Assembly: GCA_027084065.1 (NCBI GenBank) | Contig: JALWLR010000199.1 | Span: 1 to 13,124, forward strand | Source of the DNA: Helicobacteraceae bacterium | GTDB lineage: Bacteria > Campylobacterota > Campylobacteria > Campylobacterales > Sulfurimonadaceae | DNA length: 13,124 nucleotides | Direction of reading: 5' to 3' | Shown: piece by piece, positions 1 through 7,181 of the stretch | How positions within the stretch are numbered: the first letter of the stretch is position 1 | How the letters are laid out: every line of letters begins with the position of its first letter | The notes under the pieces: generated by a model | What the model saw: the letters and a program-made list of their open reading frames with translations, nothing else | Told to the model about the DNA's origin: nothing | Database searches by the model: none | Program-made: the position numbers and the translations under genes

Positions 1-280
1 CGCCATAGCCTTTACCCACCTCCAAAATCTCTCCTCCTATTTTGGAAAAGGCTTCTGCCGTTGCTTTGGAGATGCAAAGAGCTTTCTTTTGCATGTAGAG
101 CTCTTTTGGATATTGCTCTAAAGCGGCGACTGCCTGTTTAGATGTAAGGATAAAAGCGTCACATGCAGAAAAATCGATGTCGGGTTTGAAAAAGGTTATG
201 TCAAGAGATGGGATGCTTATTGCCTCTTCATCTGAGGAGAGAGAAAAAAGATAGATGGGAGGATGCGTTTGAGGCATCAT
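1..280 (-). CDS. hemD: Uroporphyrinogen-III synthase, N-terminal part (cut by window edge)
   Basis: This is the first 93 codons of a minus-strand gene that continues beyond the left edge. Its product would be uroporphyrinogen-III synthase, which cyclises hydroxymethylbilane to uroporphyrinogen III in cytoplasmic tetrapyrrole (heme, siroheme) synthesis. Visible family-like pieces are an N-terminal strand reading PPIYLFSLSS, a segment FDxxAFILTSKQAVAAL (here DFSACDAFILTSKQAV), and a later strand ALCISKATAEAFSKIGG. They match the HemD pattern of 'F/L-x-F-T-S-x-x-A-V' followed by a short strand and 'x-A-T-A-x-x-x-x-x-x-G'. Two adjacent ATG codons (start at 280 or 277) are possible; the first overlaps the guaA TGA stop as ATGA, which indicates translational coupling to guaA. 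HemD is a poorly conserved family and only a third of the protein is present, so the identification rests on this pattern alone. Confidence 0.72.
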   Translation of the reverse strand, partial: MMPQTHPPIYLFSLSSDEEAISIPSLDITFFKPDIDFSACDAFILTSKQAVAALEQYPKELYMQKKALCISKATAEAFSKIGGEILEVGKGYG

Positions 281-1818
281 TCCCATTCTATCGTTGCGGG
301 TGGTTTGGAGCTGATGTCGTAGACGACGCGGTTTATGCCGTCTACTTCATTGATGATGCGGCGACTGATGCGCTCTAGCAGATCATGTGGCAAATGAGCG
401 AACGTTGCCGTCATCCCATCAACAGCTTCAACAACGCGAATGGCGACAGTGTTGTCGTATGTACGGTTGTCGCCCATGACACCTACGCTTTTGACATTGA
501 GCAGTACGGCAAATGCCTGCCATGTTTTTGTGTAGTATCCGCTTGCTTTGAGTTCATCGAGCAAAATGGCATCAGCTTCACGCAGCAAATCAAGATCTTC
601 TTGATTGACTTCGCCCATGATTCGAATGGCAAGACCAGGTCCTGGGAACGGATGGCGGTTTACCATCGATTCGGGGAGACCGAGTTCAAGACCGATTTTG
701 CGAACCTCGTCTTTAAAGAGTTCACGTAATGGCTCGATAAGTTCAAAATCCATCCAGTCGGGCAAACCGCCTACATTGTGGTGGGATTTGATGACCTCGC
801 TTGGACCGTTGACGCTGATGCTTTCGATAACGTCGGGATAGAGGGTTCCTTGAGCCAAAAATTTAATGCCGTCGTGTTTTTTTGCTTCCTCTTCGAAAAC
901 TTCGATGAAGGTATGTCCGATGATTTTTCTTTTTTGTTCGGGATCGGTAACACCTTTGAGCCGAGAGAGGAACTTCTCTTTTGCATCGGCGACGACAAGT
1001 GGAACTTTGAGGTTTATTTTAAAGACTTGTTCTACCTGTTCGCGTTCCCCTTTTCGAAGCAGACCGTTGTCGACAAATACGGGTACGAGCTGATCGCCGA
1101 TGGCCTCGTAGAGCATTGCGGCTACGACGGAGCTGTCCACACCGCCGCTAAGACCGCATAGAACTTTTCCATCTCCCACTTTTTCTCTAATAAGCTTGAT
1201 CTGCTCTTTTAAAAAGTGCTCCATTTTCCATTTTTCCGTAACTCCGCAGATGTTACGTGCGAAGTTTCGAAGCATCAAATATCCCTCTTCGGAGTGGTTC
1301 ACTTCCGGATGGAATTGAAACGCATAGACCTTTTTTTCCATATTGGCTATGGCGGCATACGGAGAGTTGTCACTTACGGCAATGACTTCGAAACCTTCCG
1401 GTAGTGTTTCGACTCTGTCGCTGTGGCTCATCCATACGATGCGGTTATCTTCGCAATCTTTGAAAATAGGATTGTCGGGCTTGATGATGTGTAATTCTGC
1501 TTTTCCATACTCATGATGGTCACTTCGAATGACACTGCCTCCAAAATCGACGGCGATACGCTGCATTCCATAGCAGATGCCGAGAATAGGCAGACCCATG
1601 TTATAGACCTCTTTGTCTACTTCATATGCATCTTTTGCATAGACGGAAGAGGGACCACCGCTAAATATAATCCCTTTTGGGTTTTTCTTTTTTATATCTT
1701 CGGCTGTCGTGTAGTAAGGAAGAATTTCACAATAAACCTCTTGCTCACGCAGTCTTCTGGCTATAAGTTGTGTATACTGAGAACCAAAATCCAAAACGAT
1801 AATGCTCACATTTGTCAT
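277..1818 (-). CDS. guaA: GMP synthase (glutamine-hydrolysing)
   Basis: GuaA converts XMP, ATP and glutamine to GMP, the last step of guanine nucleotide synthesis, in the cytoplasm. The 513-aa protein has the usual bacterial length. Residues 1-190 form the class I glutamine amidotransferase domain: nucleophile Cys82 in GICYGMQ, and His170/Glu172 in FQFHPEVNHS complete the triad. The ATP-pyrophosphatase domain follows, with the PP-loop SGGVDSS at 224-230. The C-terminal dimerisation/XMP-binding domain contains RHPFPGPGLAIRI and ends in the diagnostic PATIEWE. The ATG at 1818 is supported by an AAAAGG ribosome site (complement of 1825-1830) six bases upstream. The stop overlaps the start of the hemD-like gene. 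It is transcribed away from nhaD after a 111-bp gap that contains a plausible promoter and an inverted repeat. No odd residues were seen. Confidence 0.98.
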   Translation of the reverse strand: MTNVSIIVLDFGSQYTQLIARRLREQEVYCEILPYYTTAEDIKKKNPKGIIFSGGPSSVYAKDAYEVDKEVYNMGLPILGICYGMQRIAVDFGGSVIRSDHHEYGKAELHIIKPDNPIFKDCEDNRIVWMSHSDRVETLPEGFEVIAVSDNSPYAAIANMEKKVYAFQFHPEVNHSEEGYLMLRNFARNICGVTEKWKMEHFLKEQIKLIREKVGDGKVLCGLSGGVDSSVVAAMLYEAIGDQLVPVFVDNGLLRKGEREQVEQVFKINLKVPLVVADAKEKFLSRLKGVTDPEQKRKIIGHTFIEVFEEEAKKHDGIKFLAQGTLYPDVIESISVNGPSEVIKSHHNVGGLPDWMDFELIEPLRELFKDEVRKIGLELGLPESMVNRHPFPGPGLAIRIMGEVNQEDLDLLREADAILLDELKASGYYTKTWQAFAVLLNVKSVGVMGDNRTYDNTVAIRVVEAVDGMTATFAHLPHDLLERISRRIINEVDGINRVVYDISSKPPATIEWE

Positions 1819-1845
1819 AAAGTGCCTTTTTGTTTATAAAAGTAG

Positions 1846-1884
1846 TGGGATAATCATAACGAAAAATAGATTAAAAACGGATTT
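1846..1884 (-). promoter_or_regulatory. Putative sigma-70 type promoter for guaA
   Basis: Reading the minus strand, a TATGAT -10 box (complement of 1853-1858) is preceded by a T-rich stretch with runs of five T, as in Campylobacterota promoters, which usually lack a strong -35 box. Transcription would start near 1846, leaving a leader of about 28 nt that keeps the AAAAGG ribosome site. A second TATAAA (complement of 1833-1838) lies too close to the ATG to leave room for a ribosome site. This is a pattern reading only. Confidence 0.4.
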
Positions 1885-1885
1885 A

Positions 1886-1923
1886 TTTGCATGTAGCGAC
1901 AATGTAAAAGCGCTACATGCAAA
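1886..1923. repeat. 13-bp perfect inverted repeat (stem-loop) between nhaD and guaA
   Basis: TTTGCATGTAGCG (1886-1898) and its exact reverse complement CGCTACATGCAAA (1911-1923) flank a 12-nt spacer. The right arm begins 6 nt after the nhaD stop codon in the direction of transcription. The position suggests a transcription terminator or 3'-end stabilising hairpin for the lipoprotein-nadB-nhaD transcript. On the minus strand the stem is followed by AAATAAAT rather than a U run, so it is not a textbook intrinsic terminator. It also lies just upstream of the guaA promoter candidate, so an operator role cannot be excluded. Confidence 0.6.
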
Positions 1924-1929
1924 AAGAGT

Positions 1930-3243
1930 TTAGTAGATGCCTAAAATCTCGAACTGAACATACCAGATGGCTATGGAGAGGATATAGCCTACAAGTATGG
2001 TCCAAGCATATTTCATATGACTTCCAAATGTGTAGATGCCTCTGAGTCTTCCCATAACGCCAACACCTGCGGCTGAACCGAAACTAATAAGACTACCCCC
2101 AATTCCCGCTGTCATCGTGACAAGCATCCATTCATCCGTACCCATATTCGGTGAAGATTTCAAGATGGCACTCATTACAGGTACGTTGTCTATAATTGCC
2201 GAAATAAATCCGACTCCGATATTTGCCGTTGTCGCACCCACGAGAGAGTAGAGGTGATGCACATACTCCAAATAGCCGAGAAAATGCAGAGCACCGACAG
2301 CCGAGAGGATACCGAAGAAAAAGAGTAATGTGTCGTTTTCGACTTTTTGCATGTTGATATAGATGTTGAAATGCTCTTGTCCGCTTTTTTGGAGTTTGAC
2401 GGAGTAGAGTTTAAGCAGAGAAAGTCCGAACATCATGCCCCACATTGCCGGAAAGTGAAAGAACTGATGCCCAAGTACCGCAATGAGAATCGTAGCGACA
2501 CCAAGATAGACAACACCCATGCCGCCATCTTTGAGTACAGGTTTTTTCTCGGTAGAAGCATCGAAATGCGGCTCCCCTTTAGGAACGAAGATACTAAGTA
2601 GAAATGCTGTGGCAATCCATCCTAGCAGTGATGCAGGGAAGAGGTAGAGAAAGTCCACGAACTCCCCTTTACCGGCAGTCCATGCCATAAGTGTCGTGAT
2701 GTCTCCAAAAGGGGACCATGCACCACCCGCGTTTGCCGCTACGACTATGTTGATGGCACCGGGGACGAGAAAGTCGGTTTTTTGCTTGTCAATCGTAAAA
2801 AGAACCGTTGAGAGTATAAGAGCGGTTGTCAAGTTGTCCGCTACGGGTGAGATGAAAAATGCAAGTAGACCCGTAAGCCAGAAAAGTTTTTTGTAGCTGT
2901 ATCCGTGTGAGACGAGCTTGAATTTCATCAAATCAAAAACACCACGCTCTATAAGTGTTTCAATGTAGGTCATTGCAACAAGCAAGAAGAAGAAAATTTC
3001 CGAAATTTCTAAGATGAGATGTTCAAGTTCATTGTGCATCGGTGTCGGATCAAGACCGTTTATGGCATAGTAGATACCGATAAGCATGAACATGAATGTT
3101 CCCGCAAATAGCGCCGGTTTTGCTTTATTTACCTCATACTGCTCTTCTGTCGCTATAAAATAGTAAGCGATGACAAAGACCGCCAGGCTGAGCCAGCCTA
3201 CCCATGTCGTCGTTAGGTTAATGACTTCTGTCGCTTCATGCAT
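1930..3243 (-). CDS. nhaD: NhaD-type Na+/H+ antiporter
   Basis: This 437-aa, very hydrophobic inner-membrane protein of the ion-transporter superfamily resembles NhaD antiporters, which expel Na+ (or Li+) in exchange for protons and support growth at alkaline pH or high salinity. About 11-13 membrane segments are evident; they begin at residues 14-31, 44-61 and 83-99. Conserved-looking polar stretches within the membrane include SPVADNLTTAL (132-142) and NAGGAWSPFGDITTLM (171-186), and a late segment has AIIDNVPVMSAIL; acidic residues in such paired motifs are typical of the family. The ATG at 3243 lies 8 bp inside the end of nadB and has a strong GGAGGA ribosome site (complement of 3252-3257) at 8-nt spacing, so it is probably co-transcribed with nadB. 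Arsenite or citrate-type carriers are related alternatives, but the motifs fit NhaD best. The exact ion specificity is inferred. Confidence 0.9.
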   Translation of the reverse strand: MHEATEVINLTTTWVGWLSLAVFVIAYYFIATEEQYEVNKAKPALFAGTFMFMLIGIYYAINGLDPTPMHNELEHLILEISEIFFFLLVAMTYIETLIERGVFDLMKFKLVSHGYSYKKLFWLTGLLAFFISPVADNLTTALILSTVLFTIDKQKTDFLVPGAINIVVAANAGGAWSPFGDITTLMAWTAGKGEFVDFLYLFPASLLGWIATAFLLSIFVPKGEPHFDASTEKKPVLKDGGMGVVYLGVATILIAVLGHQFFHFPAMWGMMFGLSLLKLYSVKLQKSGQEHFNIYINMQKVENDTLLFFFGILSAVGALHFLGYLEYVHHLYSLVGATTANIGVGFISAIIDNVPVMSAILKSSPNMGTDEWMLVTMTAGIGGSLISFGSAAGVGVMGRLRGIYTFGSHMKYAWTILVGYILSIAIWYVQFEILGIY

Positions 3244-4696
3244 CTGTGCATTCCTCCGTTTCTTTTATGTAGTGTACACCAATGGATTTCTCTCTTTGCA
3301 GGGCTGCTGAGACGATCTCCTTTGCCGTTAACAATCGAAATTTCAGTAGTTTACCAATTTTTTCATTTAAAAGAGCATTAATCTCCTCATACGCTTCTTG
3401 CAATCCCTGTCGTGTCCGGATTACTCCCACTTTTTCCCACATGATTTTTCTTAATCTGTTTTTTTTCTCTTTATCCTCTTTGTAGCTCATCACTTCATCA
3501 CAGATTCCAAACTCTTTTTCGCAAGAAGATGTCGGGTGTGTCAAAATGTGTTCAGCAGCACGCTTTGCAAAAACAAGCCCCTCAAGGAGTGAGTTCGATG
3601 CGAGTCTGTTCGCTCCGTGCACTTTAGTCGATGCCACCTCTCCGACGGCGTAAAGCCCCTCTATATCTTTTATAGCACCTTTTGTGTCTGTTTTGATGCC
3701 GCCTATGGCGTAGTGAAATGCAGGCGAAATAGGTACGCGTTGAGATGGGACGTTGTAACCGATGGAGTGGAACTTCTTGTAGATGTTTGGGAAACGATGC
3801 ATGAAGTAGATTTCATCGAAGTTGGACATATTGAGATAGACTTTTGTCCCGGTTTTTGCAACATAGTCGAAAATGCTCTTGCTGACGATGTCGCGTGATG
3901 CCAGCTCTCCTCGCGTGTCGTAGTCGAACAAAAAGCGTCTTCCCTCTTCATCCTCTATCGTAGCACCTTCGCCTCTTAGTGCTTCAGTCAGCAGAAGCTT
4001 TTGTGCGAGGTTGGAGTTGACAAATACGGTTGGGTGAAACTGCATCATCTCCATGTTTTCCAGGGCAATACCCTTTTCGACACAAAGTCCTTGCATATCG
4101 GCACTGATTGTCGGTGCGTTTGTGTGGTATTCGTACAGACTGCCCACACCGCCGGATGCAAGAATAACGTTGTCGGCATAAATATTGCGCAGTTTTCTAT
4201 GTTCTAAAACGGTAACGCCATAGCACTTTCCATCTTCTATAAGCAGATCGACGACGCGTGTATTGCCAAGCATCGGATGTGGATTTTGTTGAAGTAAAAA
4301 GTAGTGCATGTAGCGTCCCGTCGCATCGCCTCCTGCATGTAAGATGCGTTTTGTAGAGTGTGCCGCCTCTTTTGTATAGAGCAGATTGCCCTGCTCATCT
4401 TTATCGAATTCAAATCCCATCTCTATAATTTCGTCGATGACGGCTTTGGAGTTTTTGGAGAGAACCTCTACGGCTTCTTTGTTACAAAGTCCCGCTCCAG
4501 CTTCAAGTGTGTCTTGAATATGGGCGGGAATGTCGTTTTCATCTTTTGCCAGTGCTATGCCGCCTTGGGCGTAGAAGCTGTTGCACTTGAAGGTCTCACG
4601 TTTGTTTATGATGAGAACTTTTTTCTCTTTGGGAAGATGTGCGGCGGCATACAGACCGGCAACGCCGCTACCGACTATGATGACATCGTATTTCAT
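3236..4696 (-). CDS. nadB: L-aspartate oxidase
   Basis: NadB oxidises L-aspartate to iminoaspartate, which NadA condenses with dihydroxyacetone phosphate to make quinolinate for de novo NAD synthesis. It is a flavoprotein of the succinate dehydrogenase/fumarate reductase flavoprotein family. The 486-aa sequence begins with a Rossmann FAD site VGSGVAGLYAA (8-18). It continues with FYAQGGIALA, the substrate-side motif MMQFHPTVF, a capping-domain LRGEGATIEDEEGRRF, HYAIGGIKTD, and the FAD-closing GEVASTKVHGANRLASNSLL. Absence of partner iron-sulfur or membrane subunits nearby, together with the HYAIGGIKTDTKG pattern, favours NadB over SdhA/FrdA. It is shorter than the roughly 540-aa enterobacterial enzyme, mainly at the C-terminus. 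The ATG overlaps the stop of the upstream lipoprotein gene (ATGA) and has an AAAGGA ribosome site six bases away. nadA and nadC are not in the window. Confidence 0.96.
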   Translation of the reverse strand: MKYDVIIVGSGVAGLYAAAHLPKEKKVLIINKRETFKCNSFYAQGGIALAKDENDIPAHIQDTLEAGAGLCNKEAVEVLSKNSKAVIDEIIEMGFEFDKDEQGNLLYTKEAAHSTKRILHAGGDATGRYMHYFLLQQNPHPMLGNTRVVDLLIEDGKCYGVTVLEHRKLRNIYADNVILASGGVGSLYEYHTNAPTISADMQGLCVEKGIALENMEMMQFHPTVFVNSNLAQKLLLTEALRGEGATIEDEEGRRFLFDYDTRGELASRDIVSKSIFDYVAKTGTKVYLNMSNFDEIYFMHRFPNIYKKFHSIGYNVPSQRVPISPAFHYAIGGIKTDTKGAIKDIEGLYAVGEVASTKVHGANRLASNSLLEGLVFAKRAAEHILTHPTSSCEKEFGICDEVMSYKEDKEKKNRLRKIMWEKVGVIRTRQGLQEAYEEINALLNEKIGKLLKFRLLTAKEIVSAALQREKSIGVHYIKETEECTDA

Positions 4697-4854
4697 CGCT
4701 CATCCTTTGTCGAATGGATGATGACAGTCACATTCTCGTCAACTTTTTCTTCGTAGTAAGGCGCTTTTTTGTAACCGCATCCACTGAAGTTTAACAAAAG
4801 AACGGATATAATAAAAAGATGAAAAAAGCTCAGGAAATTATCTCTTCTTTGCAA
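4693..4854 (-). CDS. Small lipoprotein, 53 aa, TTG start
   Basis: A short secreted lipoprotein of unknown function, related in style to the small LptM/YifL-like lipoproteins. The chosen start is TTG at 4854, with a GAGG ribosome site (complement of 4861-4864) six bases upstream. It gives a charged head MQRRDN, a hydrophobic segment of about 18 residues, and a lipobox ending FSGC with Cys26 as the lipidated residue. The mature part, beginning CGYKKAPYY, is acidic and only 28 residues long; it ends in VTVIIHSTKDER. The -3 lipobox position is Phe, less common than Leu. The open frame extends further upstream to an ATG at 5004, but that portion is antisense to the DUF721 gene and would destroy the signal peptide. 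The gene heads the nadB-nhaD unit (ATGA overlap with nadB). Its 5' 36 bp overlap the divergent gene at 4819. Confidence 0.68.
   Translation of the reverse strand: MQRRDNFLSFFHLFIISVLLLNFSGCGYKKAPYYEEKVDENVTVIIHSTKDER
4807..4812 (+). promoter_or_regulatory. TATAAT -10 box directly before the DUF721/DciA-like gene
   Basis: A perfect TATAAT ends six bases before the ATG at 4819. With normal geometry, transcription would begin at the A of the ATG, giving a leaderless mRNA. No clear Shine-Dalgarno sequence precedes this ATG; only AAAAAG is present. No good -35 box is seen, as is usual in this phylum. Confidence 0.45.
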
Positions 4855-5268
4855 TCGCAACCTCAATTCAGAAAACTTCGCAGCTCTCGCTGTATAGAAA
4901 AAGTTTTCTCTATGTTTTTGCCCACCGTACGCCGTTTTGTCGAGTTCGGATACATAAAAAACGGAACTCTTTTTGTCGTGTTGAATCACGGCGCGGGTAA
5001 ACAAGAGTTCGATAATAGTATAAAAATGATTAAAGATGTGTTAAAATCGGTATCTATAGAGGAGTGTTCGGATGTACACTTCAGTGATATAAAGGCATTT
5101 GTAACCCATAAGCCAAGACGCAGAAGAAAAGAGGCAATACAGACAGGAACGATTCCGATGTACGAGGAGCGCTCCAAAGGAGAGTTCGATACGACGATAA
5201 TTCATGATGAGGAGTTACGCGCCGTAGCAGAAGAGATAAAGGAGATAATAAAACGACATGCAAAATAG
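4819..5268 (+). CDS. DUF721 / DciA-like protein
   Basis: A 149-aa basic cytoplasmic protein of the DUF721 type. Members named DciA are ancestral bacterial helicase operators that help place the replicative helicase DnaB on DNA; whether this protein does so is inferred from family. The N-terminal half has the typical layout of a short helix (MKKAQEIISSLQ), then a helix-strand region. There, GYIKNGTLFVVLNHGAGKQEFDN and KMIKDVLKSV resemble the KH-like core in which 'L-x-V-x-V' strands lead into a long helix. The C-terminal third is rich in basic residues (HKPRRRRKEA) and acidic helices and is probably flexible. Start choice: the ATG at 4819 has no real ribosome site but sits just after a TATAAT box. 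The gene overlaps the start of uvrC by 11 bp, so the two are coupled. Confidence 0.65.
   Translation: MKKAQEIISSLQSQPQFRKLRSSRCIEKVFSMFLPTVRRFVEFGYIKNGTLFVVLNHGAGKQEFDNSIKMIKDVLKSVSIEECSDVHFSDIKAFVTHKPRRRRKEAIQTGTIPMYEERSKGEFDTTIIHDEELRAVAEEIKEIIKRHAK
4885..4897 (-). promoter_or_regulatory. Possible -10 box for the lipoprotein-nadB-nhaD unit
   Basis: On the minus strand TATACA (complement of 4891-4896), preceded by a T-rich stretch TTTTTC, would place a start near 4884. This is about 30 nt before the TTG codon and leaves the GAGG ribosome site in the leader. The site lies inside the coding region of the divergent DUF721 gene. The evidence is one weak hexamer, so confidence is low. Confidence 0.25.
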
Positions 5269-7069
5269 AGATGCACTTGCAGAAAAAATCAAAAATCTTC
5301 CAAAATCGCCCGGGGTCTATCAATACTTCGATGCAGAAGGAAGATTGCTGTATGTCGGTAAAGCCAAAAATCTCGCCAATCGTGTAAAAAGCTACTGGAA
5401 CTTCAATCCGCTTCGCCCAAGCGGTAACCTCTCACCGCGTATAACAAAGATGATCTTAGAAGCGGCGAATCTGGAATACATTGTCGTACACTCCGAACAT
5501 GACGCCTTGCTTTTGGAAAATTCGCTTATAAAGCAGCTCAATCCAAAATACAATATTTTACTACGTGATGATAAAACTTACCCCTATATATACATAGACT
5601 ACACACAGCCGTATCCACGTATAGAGATTACCCGAAAGGTTATACCGGGCAAAGAGAGAAAATATTTTGGACCCTACTCTGTCGGAGCGCGCGATATAGT
5701 GGACTCCGTTTACGAACTATGCAAACTGGTTCAGAAAAAATCGTGTCTTAAAGGGAGGAGAGCTTGTCTGTTTTACCAAATAAAAAAGTGCCTTGCCCCT
5801 TGTGAATTCGATGTTCCCAAAGCATTGTACGATGCAGAACTCCAAAAAGCGGTCGAATACATCAAAGATAAAAAAAGTCTTGTGGAAAAACTTGAAGAGA
5901 AGATGGCGTTTTATGCTGAGGAGTTGCGCTTTGAAGAGGCTGCACAGCTTCGAGACCGCATAGAGAAAATAGCGCGAAGTTCCATTCGAAGCGACATCGA
6001 TCTTGCAAGCAGTGAAAATTACGATATATTTGTCATAACCCATGATGACAAAAAGGCGGTTTTGGTGCGTGTGTTTATGCGGGAGGGGAAAATTATCTCC
6101 AGTGCTCATGATGTCGTAAGTGTCAAAGAAAACTTTGATGAGCAGGAGCTGCTTGCACACTCCATTCTCAATTTTTACGCCCATAAGATACATCCTGTTG
6201 CTGCACCTGTTTTAACCAATATCGCTTTGGATGAGGAGGAGATGCTTCAGGAGTTTTTGATGCAGGAGGTAGGCAAAAAAGCGAAAATCATCACGCCCAA
6301 GCGTGGTGTGAAAAAGCAGCTTGTCGATCTTGCACTGCTCAATGCCAAAGAGATTCTACGCCAAGAGAAAAGGAAGAAGAGTGTCTCTTTTGAAGAAGAG
6401 CTCAAAGAGCTGCTTGAGCTGGAGCATACACCTGAACGTATAGAGTGCTTCGATAACTCTCACATGGCCGGTAAAGCGAGTGTGGGCGCTATGGTCGTTT
6501 GGGAAAACGGAGCTTTTGTCAAAGAGGCGTATCGACACTATCATCTTAATGCACGAGACGAATATGCTCAGATGAGAGAGATGCTTCAAAGAAGGGCGGA
6601 GCGCTTTGAGAGCGAGCCTCCGCCTGACTTGTGGCTTATAGATGGAGGCTCGACTCTGCTTAAGTTGGCGACGGATATTATCCAAAGTAGCGGTGCGAAT
6701 GTAGATGTCGTGGCGATTTCGAAAGAGAAGCGTGAGAGCAAAACACATCGTGCCAAAGGTAAGGCAAAGGACATTCTCCATACACATAAAGGAGAGTTAC
6801 GCCTTAAAGAGAGTGACAAGCGGCTGATGTTTTTGCAGCGTTTGCGTGATGAAGCTCACCGTTTTGCGATCACGTTTCATCAAAAAACGAAACTCAAACT
6901 TGATCAAGAGAGTGAACTTTTGCGCCTTAAAGGTATTTCGCATGCAAAAATCAAACGGCTTTTGGATTATTTTGGAACGTTCGAGGCTGTTAAAGAGGCA
7001 TCTTTTGAGGAGATCAGTAGCATACTTAACGTAAAGGATGCAAAAATTATCAAAAAGTTGTACGGATAA
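5258..7069 (+). CDS. uvrC: Excinuclease ABC subunit C
   Basis: UvrC makes the dual incisions around bulky DNA lesions in nucleotide excision repair after UvrA and UvrB load. The 603-aa protein has all expected modules. The GIY-YIG nuclease domain (GVYQYFD at 19-25, LLYVGKAKNL at 30-39) makes the 3' cut. A four-cysteine cluster follows (C163, C170, C178, C182), the region where an iron-sulfur cluster has been reported in the E. coli enzyme. The UVR motif that contacts UvrB lies at about 204-238 (FEEAAQLRDRI). The RNase H-like 5' nuclease has D399 in ECFDNSHMAG, D462 in LIDGG and H534 in DEAHRFA. Tandem helix-hairpin-helix motifs (RLKGISHAKIKRLLDYFGT) are at the C-terminus. The start overlaps the DUF721 gene by 11 bp. 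The enzyme appears intact. Confidence 0.98.
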   Translation: MQNRDALAEKIKNLPKSPGVYQYFDAEGRLLYVGKAKNLANRVKSYWNFNPLRPSGNLSPRITKMILEAANLEYIVVHSEHDALLLENSLIKQLNPKYNILLRDDKTYPYIYIDYTQPYPRIEITRKVIPGKERKYFGPYSVGARDIVDSVYELCKLVQKKSCLKGRRACLFYQIKKCLAPCEFDVPKALYDAELQKAVEYIKDKKSLVEKLEEKMAFYAEELRFEEAAQLRDRIEKIARSSIRSDIDLASSENYDIFVITHDDKKAVLVRVFMREGKIISSAHDVVSVKENFDEQELLAHSILNFYAHKIHPVAAPVLTNIALDEEEMLQEFLMQEVGKKAKIITPKRGVKKQLVDLALLNAKEILRQEKRKKSVSFEEELKELLELEHTPERIECFDNSHMAGKASVGAMVVWENGAFVKEAYRHYHLNARDEYAQMREMLQRRAERFESEPPPDLWLIDGGSTLLKLATDIIQSSGANVDVVAISKEKRESKTHRAKGKAKDILHTHKGELRLKESDKRLMFLQRLRDEAHRFAITFHQKTKLKLDQESELLRLKGISHAKIKRLLDYFGTFEAVKEASFEEISSILNVKDAKIIKKLYG

Positions 7070-7092
7070 GAGACTTTTATACCGATTTTTGA

Positions 7093-7137
7093 TATATTAA
7101 TGCCAGCAAGTAATTTAATAGTGATAGAATAGTATCA
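7093..7137 (+). promoter_or_regulatory. Putative promoter region of the PAS-Hpt-kinase-regulator operon
   Basis: The 112-bp gap between uvrC and the PAS gene holds two -10-like hexamers, TATATT (7093-7098) and TAGAAT (7125-7130), in AT-rich DNA without a clear -35. The second is embedded in a small inverted repeat, TGATA (7122-7126) / TATCA (7133-7137), that could be a regulator site. Just upstream, 7064-7089 can form a weak bulged stem followed by five T, a poor terminator candidate for uvrC. I cannot choose between the two hexamers from sequence alone. Confidence 0.3.
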
Positions 7138-7181
7138 GGTTTGTACCGCTTTGGCGGGAAATTATGTACGAAGGTAAAAAA

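Noticed and set aside
385..1839. Several plus-strand open frames of 60-130 codons across guaA
   Set aside because: They are antisense to a fully conserved GMP synthase, lack ribosome sites and show no protein-like motifs.
4855..5004. Extended reading of the small lipoprotein gene up to an ATG at 5004 (103 aa)
   Set aside because: The extra 50 residues are antisense to the DUF721 gene and would bury the signal peptide and lipobox in mid-protein. The TTG at 4854 with GAGG six bases upstream fits a lipoprotein.
7146..7157. CCGC-TTTG-GCGG mini hairpin before the PAS gene
   Set aside because: A 4-bp stem with a 4-nt loop and no poly-T; too short to call a terminator or a regulatory hairpin.
7164..7181. 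Upstream ATG at 7164 for the PAS gene
   Set aside because: GAAGG at 7170-7174 is ideally spaced for the ATG at 7182. The longer version adds only six residues and would use a GGGAA too close to its ATG.
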